Origin: Cytophagales bacterium
GTDB lineage: Bacteria > Bacteroidota > Bacteroidia > Cytophagales > Spirosomataceae
Length of the DNA: 64,000 nt
Direction of reading: 5' to 3'
NCBI GenBank assembly: GCA_013298125.1
Contig: JAAFJP010000013.1
Location: 62,001-126,000 of the forward strand
In this document: piece after piece, positions 49,860 to 59,464 of the stretch
How positions within the stretch are numbered: position 1 is the first letter of the stretch
How the letters are laid out: each line of letters opens with the position of its first letter
Program-made: the position numbers and the translations under genes
The notes under the pieces: model-generated
Seen by the model: the letters and a program-made list of their open reading frames with translations, nothing else
What the model was told of the DNA's origin: nothing
The model's database searches: none

Positions 49860-50861
49860 ATGAAATTACTTCTATCTGAAAAGAATCAATTATTCCACAA
49901 ACTAAATAGTAAGACCTGTTTCAATAACCAAACTATTTTGGTTACGCACTATGACTATTTTCTTCAGAAACGAGATTTCAAAATTCTTCTGCAATTATAC
50001 CAGACCGTTTTTTTGTTACCTCTAAAGAATGATTCCCAAATCCTTATACACGACACTGTCAATGATTTTATTTATCATTATCCCAACTTAACAATTGTTT
50101 ATAATCCTTTATTCAATTCAGATTTTGAGCAATCCGTAGAAATATCTTTATCTTCCAATCAGCACATCCATATTTATAGTGTTTATGACTTTTGTGTTCA
50201 ACAATTATCAAAATGCTATGTGGCTGATAATATTAATAATCTAACTCCTAATCTATCTCAATTGACTTATTTTGGTTATCGTGTTCGTCTCTTAAAAAAA
50301 ATAGTTGATTTAGGTATCGGTATTCCACTCTATATATTAACGCAACCATTATGGATTTTTAGTGCTTTTAAAATCTACCAAGAATCTCCTGGTACTATCT
50401 TTTTCAGACAAACACGGGTAGGAATCAAAAATGGTGAATTTAGCATTGTCAAGTTCAGATCTATGAGACTTGACGCCGAAAAAGCGGGTGCTCAATTTTC
50501 CAGTAAAAACGATGATAGAATTTTTGGATGGGGAAAAGTTATGAGAAGTACCCGAATTGATGAGCTTCCTCAGTTGTTTAATATTATGAAAGGCGAACTA
50601 TCTCTCATCGGTCCTCGTCCCGAACGAAAAGTATTTATTGAGTCTTTTCAAGAAATAATCCCACATTATAACGAACGCCACGCTGTCAAACCTGGTATCT
50701 CTGGATATGCCCAAGTCATGTATGCTTACGGGTCAGGAGTCAATGATGCTCGTCACAAACTCATGTACGATTTATATTATATCAAGCACTGGAGTTTCGG
50801 ATTAGAAATAAAAATAGCCTTCCTTACTTTTTGGACAATGATTACTAAACGGGGTATCTAA
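49860..50861 (+). CDS. Initiating sugar transferase (WcaJ/EpsE-like)
   Basis: 333 residues. The last 200 match the bacterial sugar transferase family that attaches the first sugar phosphate to undecaprenyl phosphate: a membrane segment (KKIVDLGIGIPLYILTQPLWIFSAF), then GTIFFRQTRVGIKNGEFSIVKFRSMR, ELPQLFNIMKGELSLIGPRPER, KPGISGYAQVMY and a final DLYYIKHWSFGLEIKI. The N-terminal 150 residues are less conserved. It begins polysaccharide repeat synthesis at the cytoplasmic membrane. Convergent with the glycosyltransferase at 50858 by overlapping stop codons. Confidence 0.92.
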   Translation: MKLLLSEKNQLFHKLNSKTCFNNQTILVTHYDYFLQKRDFKILLQLYQTVFLLPLKNDSQILIHDTVNDFIYHYPNLTIVYNPLFNSDFEQSVEISLSSNQHIHIYSVYDFCVQQLSKCYVADNINNLTPNLSQLTYFGYRVRLLKKIVDLGIGIPLYILTQPLWIFSAFKIYQESPGTIFFRQTRVGIKNGEFSIVKFRSMRLDAEKAGAQFSSKNDDRIFGWGKVMRSTRIDELPQLFNIMKGELSLIGPRPERKVFIESFQEIIPHYNERHAVKPGISGYAQVMYAYGSGVNDARHKLMYDLYYIKHWSFGLEIKIAFLTFWTMITKRGI

Positions 50862-51697
50862 TTTCTTAGAAAACCATATATTTGTTTAATACTATTTTGT
50901 GGTAATAATCTAATACAAGCTCTCGATACCAACTGTACGTAATATTCTCTTTTATTAAAAAATTTAGAATCATACAAAGACTTCAAACTCTCTACTTCGC
51001 CTTTTAGGTAGCTAATCCCTCTGCGTCTTTTGTAGAGTCCTTCGCCCGTTCGAGCTTTTACCAGTGTATCTGAAAGGTTTGCTACTTGATAGCCTTTCGC
51101 CATAAATTTTCCCCAAAGGGCATAATCTTCATTAGCCCTCACATTTGGATAACCACCTAATGTTTTCACTACTTCTGTCTTATACATCACCGATTGGTGA
51201 TTAAAGGGGTTTCTCCATTTAGCAAATTTCTTGATTTCTATATCACCCACAGGAACATTCCTTAAAGCAATTGATGCTTGCATCCACTCATCCATTTCTT
51301 CTATTTGTCCGCCTAAGAGTGCCACTTGTGGGTTTTCTTCTAAAAAATCAACCTGTTTTTTAAATCGGTCTCTACAATTTTCATCATCACTATCAAAACG
51401 AGCAATATAGTCCGTCGTAATGGTATCTAATCCAAGATTCAAACAAGCTGGTAATCCTACAACCCCTTCTCTATCCGCATCCACAATCCGTATAGACAGT
51501 TGGTCAGGTTGGACTTTTTGCCATTTTTTAAGGACGACATTCAATTTTTCTCCTAAATCTCCTTCCTTAACCAATACTATCTCGTTGGGCAATAATGTTT
51601 GCTGGTATATACTCTTTAATGCCAAATCAAGATAAATTGGATTTTCTTTATAAAAGAGAGGCATCAATACACTAAACGTTATTTTGGACTTAGTCAT
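50858..51697 (-). CDS. Glycosyltransferase family 2
   Basis: 279 residues, GT-A fold: FSVLMPLFYKENPIYLDLALKSIYQQ at the N-terminus, RIVDADREGVVGLPACLNLGLD, then the DxD-like ARFDSDDENCRDRF and RNPFNHQSVMYKTEVVKTLGGYPN. Adds a sugar to the lipid-linked repeat unit; donor and acceptor unknown. It overlaps the GmhA-like gene by 8 bp and ends against the sugar transferase gene. Last gene of the long minus-strand capsule operon. Confidence 0.92.
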   Translation of the reverse strand: MTKSKITFSVLMPLFYKENPIYLDLALKSIYQQTLLPNEIVLVKEGDLGEKLNVVLKKWQKVQPDQLSIRIVDADREGVVGLPACLNLGLDTITTDYIARFDSDDENCRDRFKKQVDFLEENPQVALLGGQIEEMDEWMQASIALRNVPVGDIEIKKFAKWRNPFNHQSVMYKTEVVKTLGGYPNVRANEDYALWGKFMAKGYQVANLSDTLVKARTGEGLYKRRRGISYLKGEVESLKSLYDSKFFNKREYYVQLVSRACIRLLPQNSIKQIYGFLRN

Positions 51698-52253
51698 TTT
51701 TTTGAAGTGTCTTCATGAGTATATGTACCAGCATCATATGCACATCTTCTGATACCTGCATATCTTCTACGTTTGCATTAATACTGTATTTGGCTATTTC
51801 TTTTAGCTTTCCTCCTCTGTAACCCGTCCAACCAACGGTAACATTTCCCTTCGCATTGGCATATTCAATGGCTTTAATCACGTTCTTAGAATTTCCACTT
51901 CCCGAAATACCCACTACAATATCGCCTTCTTCTAAAAAATTTTTTATCTGTTCTACAAAAACATCGTCATAACCCATATCATTCGCATACGCCAACATCG
52001 TAGGAATGTTGTCCGTTAATGCAATTACTTTATGTCTGCTATTCAATGTCAATGAAACGCCCTTGTTGATATCACAGGCAAAATGAGAAGCTGTTGAACC
52101 GCTACCCCCATTTCCAAAGATAATGACTCTTTTACCGTTTTTTCTGGTAGTTTCCAATAAATCATTAAAAATCACAATATCATTCTTATCTAATTTATCA
52201 ATCGTATCTTTCAATAAACTTACATAAGATTCTATCACTGCTAAAGTATCCAT
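51690..52253 (-). CDS. gmhA: GmhA-like sedoheptulose-7-phosphate isomerase (SIS domain)
   Basis: 187 residues, SIS fold (IIFGNGGSGSTASHFACDINKG, VGISGSGNSKNVIKAIEYANAKG). Converts sedoheptulose 7-phosphate to D-glycero-D-manno-heptose 7-phosphate, the first step of the GDP-heptose route. Placement in the pathway is supported by neighbours: the GHMP kinase at 52256 and the HddC-GmhB fusion at 53224. Overlaps the downstream glycosyltransferase gene by 8 bp. Confidence 0.88.
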   Translation of the reverse strand: MDTLAVIESYVSLLKDTIDKLDKNDIVIFNDLLETTRKNGKRVIIFGNGGSGSTASHFACDINKGVSLTLNSRHKVIALTDNIPTMLAYANDMGYDDVFVEQIKNFLEEGDIVVGISGSGNSKNVIKAIEYANAKGNVTVGWTGYRGGKLKEIAKYSINANVEDMQVSEDVHMMLVHILMKTLQKND

Positions 52254-52255
52254 AC

Positions 52256-53227
52256 TTAAAATATTATTTTAGTTCCTGTATTATCAAACTCAAATTTCAA
52301 TTCACTTAATTCTGCCAAAGCAACTCTAACTTCATGTTGCCTATCCACAGGCACATAAAATAATAAAAACCCTCCCCCACCAGCTCCTAACAATTTCCCC
52401 CCTTTTGCTCCTGCTCTTATCGCTAAATCATAATACTGGTCAATCCCTCCATTCGATATATTAGAAGCTAATTCTTTTTTATACATCCACCCTTGATGCA
52501 AAATATCACCCATAGCATCTATGTTATTAGACACTAACTCTTTTTTCAATTCCTTAGAAAGCTGAACCATTTTGTGCAAATTTTCTACCTTTCTCTGGTC
52601 AGAACTTGTGTTATGTTTCTGTTCTGTCAATATATCAGAGGCTTTTCGGGTTACGCCCAAATAAAACATCATCAAGTTTTGCTCTAATTGCTGATAGCTC
52701 TCTGGCAACATTTTAACCTTCTCTATCGATACTGTATCATTTTCATTAAACTCAATAAAATTAAGCCCCCCGATAGCACAAGCGTATTGGTCTTGTTTAC
52801 CAATGGGTTCTCCCAATTTTTGAATTTCAGTATTACAAGCTTGTTGAGCAATAATTTCCTTCGAAATATATTTTCCTAAATACGCATTACAAAGATTTAT
52901 CAATCCCGATGTAAATGCCGAAGAAGACCCCAAACCCGTTCCAGACGGAATATCGGCACTTGAATTAAAATCAACGCCTCTAATTCCGTAATCCGTAAAT
53001 ACTTGCTTGATAATTCGGTGTTTTATCTCCTCTGTTTTTTCAACTAACTCTATACTCGAATATTTCAACAAATACTTATCTTCATTAAAATAAGGGTGCA
53101 TTGACAAGTAAACGTATTTATCAATGGTAACACTCAATACTGAACCTCCATGTTGCTGATAGTACTCTTTTAAGTCACTTCCTCCGCCCGCAAAACTTAT
53201 TCTAAATGGCGTTCTACTAATAATCAT
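52256..53227 (-). CDS. hddA: HddA-like D-glycero-alpha-D-manno-heptose 7-phosphate kinase
   Basis: 323 residues, GHMP kinase fold: start MIISRTPFRISFAGGGSDLKEYY, ATP-binding SADIPSGTGLGSSSAFTSGL, and C-terminal GAKGGKLLGAGGGGFLLFYV. Phosphorylates D-glycero-D-manno-heptose 7-phosphate at C1 in the alpha configuration, which leads to the GDP-activated sugar rather than the ADP-beta form used for LPS. Four-base overlap with the fusion gene upstream; 2-bp gap to the GmhA-like gene. Confidence 0.9.
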   Translation of the reverse strand: MIISRTPFRISFAGGGSDLKEYYQQHGGSVLSVTIDKYVYLSMHPYFNEDKYLLKYSSIELVEKTEEIKHRIIKQVFTDYGIRGVDFNSSADIPSGTGLGSSSAFTSGLINLCNAYLGKYISKEIIAQQACNTEIQKLGEPIGKQDQYACAIGGLNFIEFNENDTVSIEKVKMLPESYQQLEQNLMMFYLGVTRKASDILTEQKHNTSSDQRKVENLHKMVQLSKELKKELVSNNIDAMGDILHQGWMYKKELASNISNGGIDQYYDLAIRAGAKGGKLLGAGGGGFLLFYVPVDRQHEVRVALAELSELKFEFDNTGTKIIF

Positions 53228-54519
53228 TTTCTTAGAATTTCTTGAACAGCATCTAATAAATTATTTGCTTCCCAATCTGGTTTTACTGAATATTTTTTAT
53301 CACTTCCCGCATAGCCTGTTTTGACTAATAGGGTTTTGATGTTGGCATTTTTCCCCGTTTGAATATCTGTTGTGGTATCTCCAATGATATACGATTTTTC
53401 AAGGTCAATGTTAAAGTCACTTACAGCCCTATATATCATTCCTATCTTGGGTTTTCTACATTCACAGTCTATTTTCAGATCCTCTATTTCACCCTCAAAG
53501 CCTTTGTCTGGATGATGTGGGCAATAATAAATTTTATCAATAAAAGCCCTCTCTTCGCCTAAAATAGTCTCTAATTTTTTATGTATTTGCCCTAAACTTT
53601 CTTCCGAAATCCACCCTTTTGCTATTACTGGTTGGTTGGTGACAACGATAGCCAAATACTCAGATTTATTAATCAATTTTATTGCTTCCGCAACATCGGG
53701 TAAAATCTTAAATTTTTCAATATCCGATAAATTCCCTACTTCTTCATTAATTACACCATCTCTGTCAATAAATATCGCTTTTTGTTTATTCTTTTTATTT
53801 TTACTACTAATCAAACCTGAACTCAAATCTCTTTCAACTTTTTCCAATCTATCGGGCGTACCTAAATCTTTGATATATTCGGGGGTAGAATAAGCTCTAA
53901 TCTTTTTCTTACCTTCACTGACTATTTTAGGAAAAATATCTTTCCCAAAGTCACAAGATATATTTGGCTCAATGTAACTAAATATCTCTGGGGAGAACAA
54001 ATAAACCGCTGCATTTACATTGTTGTTATATACTAAATCAACGGCATGAGGCTTCGACAAAAAAGTTTTTACATAATTATTTTTATCAACATCTACTAAA
54101 TCACTGTCGTAAGGATGATCATTAGGATGCACTATAATACTTGCAATAGTCTGCGAATCTTCTTGGTCGAAAGTAATAAAAGAACGTATATCAAAGTCCA
54201 TCATCACATCTCCATAAAATACCAAGAATCTTTCATCCAAAGTTCCTTCCAATTGTTTTAAAGCTCCTGCAGTACCCAATGCTTCATGTTCTTTTACATG
54301 GGTAATACTTACGCCCCATTGCTCTCCTGTACCTAAATAATTTTCAATTCTATCCGCCATATAACCAGACAAAATGATTATGTCGGTAATATGATACGAT
54401 TTTAATAGCTCTATTTGAATTTCCAATAAGGGTTTGCCCAACACGGGTACCATTGGTTTAGGTAAATCTTTCAGTCCTAATCTCGTTCCTTTTCCTCCTG
54501 CTAAAATGATGGCTTTCAT
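53224..54519 (-). CDS. Fusion of HddC-like nucleotidyltransferase and GmhB-like phosphatase
   Basis: 431 residues. Residues 1-235 are a sugar-nucleotidyltransferase (start KAIILAGGKGTRL, then KPMVPVLGKPLLE, EALGTAGAL, FYGDV), like HddC, which makes GDP-D-glycero-alpha-D-manno-heptose. Residues 246-431 are a HAD-type phosphatase (FIDRDGVINEE with Asp 252 and 254, VVTNQP, the CPHHPD zinc loop and the IGDTTTDIQTGKNANI motif), like GmhB, which removes the C7 phosphate. The two steps flank each other in the route, so one protein carries out steps three and four. HddC and GmhB are usually separate proteins. In one operon with HddA- and GmhA-like genes. Confidence 0.9.
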   Translation of the reverse strand: MKAIILAGGKGTRLGLKDLPKPMVPVLGKPLLEIQIELLKSYHITDIIILSGYMADRIENYLGTGEQWGVSITHVKEHEALGTAGALKQLEGTLDERFLVFYGDVMMDFDIRSFITFDQEDSQTIASIIVHPNDHPYDSDLVDVDKNNYVKTFLSKPHAVDLVYNNNVNAAVYLFSPEIFSYIEPNISCDFGKDIFPKIVSEGKKKIRAYSTPEYIKDLGTPDRLEKVERDLSSGLISSKNKKNKQKAIFIDRDGVINEEVGNLSDIEKFKILPDVAEAIKLINKSEYLAIVVTNQPVIAKGWISEESLGQIHKKLETILGEERAFIDKIYYCPHHPDKGFEGEIEDLKIDCECRKPKIGMIYRAVSDFNIDLEKSYIIGDTTTDIQTGKNANIKTLLVKTGYAGSDKKYSVKPDWEANNLLDAVQEILRK

Positions 54520-54528
54520 ACAATATCT

Positions 54529-55491
54529 TTATTTGTGCAACAACCTATTGAACAGTCGTAGATTCTCTCTAACTGCAATTCTTACGGCATTGTCTGAAGT
54601 GTTCTTTGCTTTCCATCCCAAAGCGTGAATTTTGTCTAAAGAATAGCTAAAAAAAGGCACATCACCAACCCAACCTCTGCTACCACCAGTATATTTAATT
54701 TCTCGCTGCTCTCCCATTTCTTCCAAAACGATTTTTGCAATATTACTCACCTTAGTTTGCGAATCGACTCCCACATTAAAATAATTAAGTTTATCATTAG
54801 TATTTTGCCAAACAAACAAAATAGCCTCCACTAAATCTTTTACATACACATAGGGCTTGTTCTGTTCTCCATTACCCAAAACCTCCAAATAGCCAGTATT
54901 AGCTTTCACTTTTCTGAAAAAATCAAAAAGGATTCCATGGGTTGTCCTTTCGCCTACTACGTTCGGAAAACGAATAATCCATGACTGAATACCATAGTTT
55001 TCAGCAAAAGAAGATATAAAAGCCTCAGATGCTAACTTACCTGCCCCATAATGAGACACTGGAAGAAGCGGTCCGTAATTCTCATGTAGTTTTTCGGGCG
55101 TATCGCCATATATGGCAGAGGTTGAAGCAAACACTAATTGCTTTACTCCGTGAATCCTCATCTGTTCTAAAACATGAAATGTAGTCAGAAATGTATTGTT
55201 GAGGTCTATCGAAGGATTGGCATGGCTTTGAGCGATGTCCGAATTAGCGGCTAAGTGAAAAACCACATCAAAAACTCCTTGCTGAAATACCTCGTTTAAT
55301 AGATTTACATTCTTGACAATATCTAATTCTACAAAATTAAAGTGACTATTATCAAGCAAATGTTCAATATTTTCTAACCTCCCCAGAGACAGATTATCAA
55401 CAATGGTTACGCTATTTTGAGCATCCGCTAATAAATAATCACAAAGATGACTACCAATAAATCCTGCTCCTCCAGTAATTAAAATGTTCAT
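54529..55491 (-). CDS. NAD-dependent sugar epimerase/dehydratase
   Basis: 320-residue extended SDR: N-terminal NAD motif ITGGAGFIGSHL, then FHLAANSDIAQSHANP, FASTSAIYG and the catalytic YGAGK (SHYGAGKLASE). It acts on an activated sugar, possibly the GDP-heptose made by its neighbours, or UDP/dTDP sugar; the substrate is not readable. Ten bp from the fusion gene and 5 bp from the methyltransferase gene, so in the same operon. Confidence 0.9.
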   Translation of the reverse strand: MNILITGGAGFIGSHLCDYLLADAQNSVTIVDNLSLGRLENIEHLLDNSHFNFVELDIVKNVNLLNEVFQQGVFDVVFHLAANSDIAQSHANPSIDLNNTFLTTFHVLEQMRIHGVKQLVFASTSAIYGDTPEKLHENYGPLLPVSHYGAGKLASEAFISSFAENYGIQSWIIRFPNVVGERTTHGILFDFFRKVKANTGYLEVLGNGEQNKPYVYVKDLVEAILFVWQNTNDKLNYFNVGVDSQTKVSNIAKIVLEEMGEQREIKYTGGSRGWVGDVPFFSYSLDKIHALGWKAKNTSDNAVRIAVRENLRLFNRLLHK

Positions 55492-55496
55492 TGATT

Positions 55497-56195
55497 CTAT
55501 TTTTTGATAGCAGTTACATTTAAGGCAAATGTATATCTATTCGTTTTGTCATATTTATCCCAAAAGTCTCTTAACAAGTATAAAATTCCAGTCAGTGGGG
55601 TTGTGAGAGCAACTAAGGGAAATAAAAGTACAATAAACAACAATGGTAATTTTAAATACATTTTATAAAATCTGATTAAATCAAAAGCAATAAAGCTAAA
55701 ATATTTATGATTAAATTCAGAAACTATTGTACTAAATCCATTATCGGACAGATGTTTATCGTAAAAAAAAGGAGTAAACCCACCGTAAAAATGATAAGGC
55801 TCTTGATGAAGAAAAGAACAAAGAGGAGTAGTTATCAATACCTTTCCCCCTGGCTTCAGTAATCTTGAAAATTCTTTTATTGCAGAAATTGGGTCAGGTA
55901 CGTGTTCCAAAACTTCTGTACAAATAATTACATCAATTGATTGGCTATCTAAAGGAACAGCAACTATATCACTAACAACATCTATTTTAGAATAACCCTC
56001 TCCCCCTCTCTGAGCAGTTTCATCTAATTGACAAAAATCTTGCGTAATATATTTACAATGAGCGAATAATTCTTTGTAGGGAGCGTGTCCAGCACCTATG
56101 TCTAATACTATTGAATTGCTACTTATTATTTTTGAAAAACCCTTGACAAATTCATCACGTTTTTCCTCAACAAAATTTTGATTATTGATATTCAT
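55497..56195 (-). CDS. SAM-dependent methyltransferase with a membrane tail
   Basis: 232 residues. Class I methyltransferase: motif I VLDIGAGHAPYKEL, then IDVIICTEVLEHVPDPISAIKEFSRLLKPGGKVLITTP. A hydrophobic stretch (KLPLLFIVLLFPLVALTTPLTGILYLL, about residues 178-205) is unusual for such enzymes and suggests membrane association. Probably methylates a sugar or lipid-linked intermediate of the polysaccharide. Confidence 0.88.
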   Translation of the reverse strand: MNINNQNFVEEKRDEFVKGFSKIISSNSIVLDIGAGHAPYKELFAHCKYITQDFCQLDETAQRGGEGYSKIDVVSDIVAVPLDSQSIDVIICTEVLEHVPDPISAIKEFSRLLKPGGKVLITTPLCSFLHQEPYHFYGGFTPFFYDKHLSDNGFSTIVSEFNHKYFSFIAFDLIRFYKMYLKLPLLFIVLLFPLVALTTPLTGILYLLRDFWDKYDKTNRYTFALNVTAIKK

Positions 56196-56286
56196 AAAAT
56201 GTTTAATGGCTGGATTAAAGTCACAAATGCGACTGTATTTGTTATTTGAGAATATTTTTTGATAAGTTTGGTTATTTCATAGAGTT

Positions 56287-57366
56287 TTATTCTTCGCCTT
56301 TACTTAAAAAATAATTCAATCTATCCCTTAAATATGAATATGAGTGATTTTCAGTAAAAAATATTTGTCCTAAATCAACTTTTAGTCTATATTCATCAAG
56401 AGTTAAATTCATCAAGTAATGCAATTTCTTTTCAACAGAAATAATATCTTCAAAATCTACTAAAAATACCGATTCACAACTCTGATACTGCATAAAGCCG
56501 TCTATTCTACTTGCTAAAACCAACTTTCCATGATACAATGCTTCTACGATAATTCCACTCTGTACTATAAAATCATACGGTAATACTATAATTTTACAAT
56601 TAGAAATTAATTCTTCAATTTTTGATTTTTCCAAGTATTCAGAAAATACTAAAATATTAGTTCTATAATTAACCTTAAATATATCTTTTCCTGCTCTTAC
56701 GATTTTATACTCTTTATTACTGAATTTTTCCATAAGTATATCTGCTACAATATTTAACCTATCAGGTCTCTTACCATATGACCCTGTACCATAATATAAG
56801 TATTTATTATCTTTATTATTATTTACAATCCTATTCTCTTCTATTGATTTTACAACTGGCTTACTTGAAAAAACCAAATTAATTATTATCATTTTTGACG
56901 TATTTGAAAAAATTTTCTTAGCACCATTGTATGCATTTTCACTTGCTAAAATTATTTTATCACATAACTGAAAAATTATTAGATTATAAATATGTACGAT
57001 ATACCCTTTTAATACTTTTCTTTCTATCGAATTTGGTTCATGCATTAAATACCAAATTTTGACATTTTTGAATTTTAGTTTTATACATATAAATAGTAAT
57101 AGATAATTCAATTCTGGAGCAAATGTGAATAGATTAATCTCATTACTTTTCTCCACTATGGAATCTATCTTATTAATAATATATATTATTTTCTTTATGT
57201 TTAAAATATCTAAAATTTTTTTGAACGAAATATTAGAATTATGGAATATCACTTGACTTTCAAAATTAATTTTCTCGACATCAGTAGCAACACAATCTTC
57301 AAAAGCTATTGCATGTTCTCGTAACGATGTATTATTAGGATATAAAATAATATTTTTAATTTGCAT
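56287..57366 (-). CDS. Glycosyltransferase, GT-B fold
   Basis: 359 residues, AT-rich gene. GT-B-like two-domain glycosyltransferase: KIWYLMHEPNSIERKVLKGYI in the first domain, KYLYYGTGSYGKRPDRLNIV at the domain border, then IVLPYDFIVQSGIIVEALYHGKLVLASRIDGF, the nucleotide-sugar end of GT4-type enzymes. Donor not known. Overlaps the polymerase gene by 11 bp. Confidence 0.85.
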   Translation of the reverse strand: MQIKNIILYPNNTSLREHAIAFEDCVATDVEKINFESQVIFHNSNISFKKILDILNIKKIIYIINKIDSIVEKSNEINLFTFAPELNYLLLFICIKLKFKNVKIWYLMHEPNSIERKVLKGYIVHIYNLIIFQLCDKIILASENAYNGAKKIFSNTSKMIIINLVFSSKPVVKSIEENRIVNNNKDNKYLYYGTGSYGKRPDRLNIVADILMEKFSNKEYKIVRAGKDIFKVNYRTNILVFSEYLEKSKIEELISNCKIIVLPYDFIVQSGIIVEALYHGKLVLASRIDGFMQYQSCESVFLVDFEDIISVEKKLHYLMNLTLDEYRLKVDLGQIFFTENHSYSYLRDRLNYFLSKGEE

Positions 57367-58537
57367 TTTCTAAATTAAATTTATAAACAAGTACTCTTTT
57401 AACAGAACCATGTGAATACACTGCGAATGAATACAAATACATTAATATAATATAAGTAACAACAATTCTTCTTCCACGTCGGAAGTTCATTGACATTGTT
57501 TCAATTATTAATTTAATTAAAAGACAAAACAATAACGTATTCAGATAATACTCTATGCGTAATGCCACTATTGGATTTTTGGAAAAGAGAAGTATTATTA
57601 TTCCTATATATATACACATTTTGAAAAAAATTGCTATAATAGAGTTATTTACTATTATATTTTTAAAAAAGACACTCATTACAATAAATAAAATTATGTC
57701 AACAAGTATTTTCAAGTACAAAATACTAACCCCTTCCTCGTAATAACCTTCGTACGCATTATACCTTTCTATAAAGTTGTCCAAAAAATACATACTCAAA
57801 ACACTCAATAATAGAATCAAAAAGATATATAATTTTGAACTCTCAATTATTTTTTTTATGCTTCCATATTTTGCAAACAGATAAAAGAAAATTAATATTA
57901 TACTTGAAGTATGCGAAAAAAACAAAATTAAAGTCCAAAACACAACAAAACATAAGTATAGTAGTTTATCTAAAATACTACTCGTTATCCTTATCTCTTT
58001 CCCCGTGTCGAAAGAGACGAACATAAAAAAAAAACTAATAGCAAGTCCTTGTCTTAAAAAATTCGACACGATTAATACACCAGTATTTGAAAAAACTAAA
58101 AAAAATAAGAAGAGTATTAATCCTGTACTTGTGTTCTTCGAATATATTTTTTTAAGAGAAATAAATATATTTGTCACAATTAATGTTTCTGTCATTATCA
58201 TTACAGTCATATCTGATGATGTAAAACTATAGAACATCATCATTATTAATTGAAGTAATATATCCACACTTGGAAAAGTAAACAAAAATAATTCAATTAT
58301 TGTAAATTGTTTTGCTTCCAAGGAATACGTTAAGGGGTCAAAATATAAAATACCATGACTTTCATATGCCTCAAATATACTCCTACTCCCTAATAATAAA
58401 GCCCACAAAAAATAAAAAAATAGTATTAAGAAAACTCGTACCTTAATATTGATTAAAAGAACAAAAGTGCCAATGATTAAAAATAATAATGGAATAAAAT
58501 GAATTAAAGTAACTTCTAAATTCATTTTATTTATCAA
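57356..58537 (-). CDS. EpsG/Wzy-like polysaccharide polymerase
   Basis: 393 residues, about ten membrane helices. The pattern LIFFYFLWALLLGSRSIFEAYESHGILYFDPLTYS near the N-terminus and FLFFLVFSNTGVLIVSNFLRQGLAISFFFMFVSF in the middle is characteristic of the EpsG family (F/L-R-Q-G-L-A-x-x-F/L), which joins repeat units outside the cell membrane. AT-rich. Overlaps its neighbours on both sides (57356-57366 and 58527-58537). Confidence 0.82.
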   Translation of the reverse strand: MINKMNLEVTLIHFIPLLFLIIGTFVLLINIKVRVFLILFFYFLWALLLGSRSIFEAYESHGILYFDPLTYSLEAKQFTIIELFLFTFPSVDILLQLIMMMFYSFTSSDMTVMIMTETLIVTNIFISLKKIYSKNTSTGLILFLFFLVFSNTGVLIVSNFLRQGLAISFFFMFVSFDTGKEIRITSSILDKLLYLCFVVFWTLILFFSHTSSIILIFFYLFAKYGSIKKIIESSKLYIFLILLLSVLSMYFLDNFIERYNAYEGYYEEGVSILYLKILVDIILFIVMSVFFKNIIVNNSIIAIFFKMCIYIGIIILLFSKNPIVALRIEYYLNTLLFCLLIKLIIETMSMNFRRGRRIVVTYIILMYLYSFAVYSHGSVKRVLVYKFNLENAN

Positions 58538-59324
58538 TTAAATATAAAATATTTCCCTCTATAATTTCATTATCTTCAAAAATAGATTTACTTTTCTCAT
58601 TAAAAATGTAAGATTTATATCCAAAGCTTTTTATATATCTATCTAATTTTTCTACGCTTGAATCAAATCGCATTAAGTGTTTATCAATCATTTCAACAAT
58701 AATATATGGCTGTCTTTGCATTATAAACGAAGATCCACCTTCAATAACAAACTGCTCTGCACCTTCAACGTCAATTTTAATGACAATCTTATTTCTAAGA
58801 TATAAGTCTGGGTGCTCGCTAAAATGAGTGTCAAGCGTTGTTACTCCAACTGGTATTCCAATTTTATTCGTTGATAAATAATTCGAACCATTGTCAAGCA
58901 TTTCAATAATATTTAGCTCTCCCTTTGAGTTTGATAATCCAATATTAAAGGCTATACAATTAGTGAGACTATCAACATTTTTCTTTAAACGAGCAAACGT
59001 TACTGGATGGGGTTCAAAACTTATAATATTACAATTTTTCATCTGAGAAGCATATATAGTCCAATAACCTGCATTGGCTCCAATATCTAAAAAAGTAGCA
59101 TTAGATAAATCAACATAATCAAAGTATCCTCTCATATCAGGTTCATAATTTTCTTTGTATAAATATATATACCCATCAACTCCCAATTTTTTTTTATTAG
59201 GTTTTAGGTAAAATTTTCTCCCCCAAATATTTACCGATAACTCTTTTTTATATTGTGATTTAAAAAGAAATTCTATTATTTTAGGAATGCTCCATACAGG
59301 AAATCTACTAATAAATTGAACCAT
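58527..59324 (-). CDS. FkbM family methyltransferase
   Basis: 265 residues. Class I methyltransferase of the FkbM type: ATFLDIGANAGYWTIYASQMKNCNIISFEPHPVTFARL (motif I and acidic loop), then VTTLDTHFSEH and KIDVEGAEQFVIEGGSSF, the FkbM C-terminal signature. Likely O-methylates a sugar of the capsule repeat. Starts at MVQFISRFPVW. Overlaps the polymerase gene by 11 bp and follows the flippase by about 140 bp of AT-rich DNA. Confidence 0.9.
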   Translation of the reverse strand: MVQFISRFPVWSIPKIIEFLFKSQYKKELSVNIWGRKFYLKPNKKKLGVDGYIYLYKENYEPDMRGYFDYVDLSNATFLDIGANAGYWTIYASQMKNCNIISFEPHPVTFARLKKNVDSLTNCIAFNIGLSNSKGELNIIEMLDNGSNYLSTNKIGIPVGVTTLDTHFSEHPDLYLRNKIVIKIDVEGAEQFVIEGGSSFIMQRQPYIIVEMIDKHLMRFDSSVEKLDRYIKSFGYKSYIFNEKSKSIFEDNEIIEGNILYLIDK

Positions 59325-59464
59325 ACGATTTATAAATTAAATGTTTAATATTTCTACAAAATAGAATAAAAATTGTTACTATAACGCTCAATATTCAAGT
59401 TATTTAACTCAGAAGCCTAAATTACAACATGGTAAAGTATTATCTAATTTGGCTGTTTTTGATT

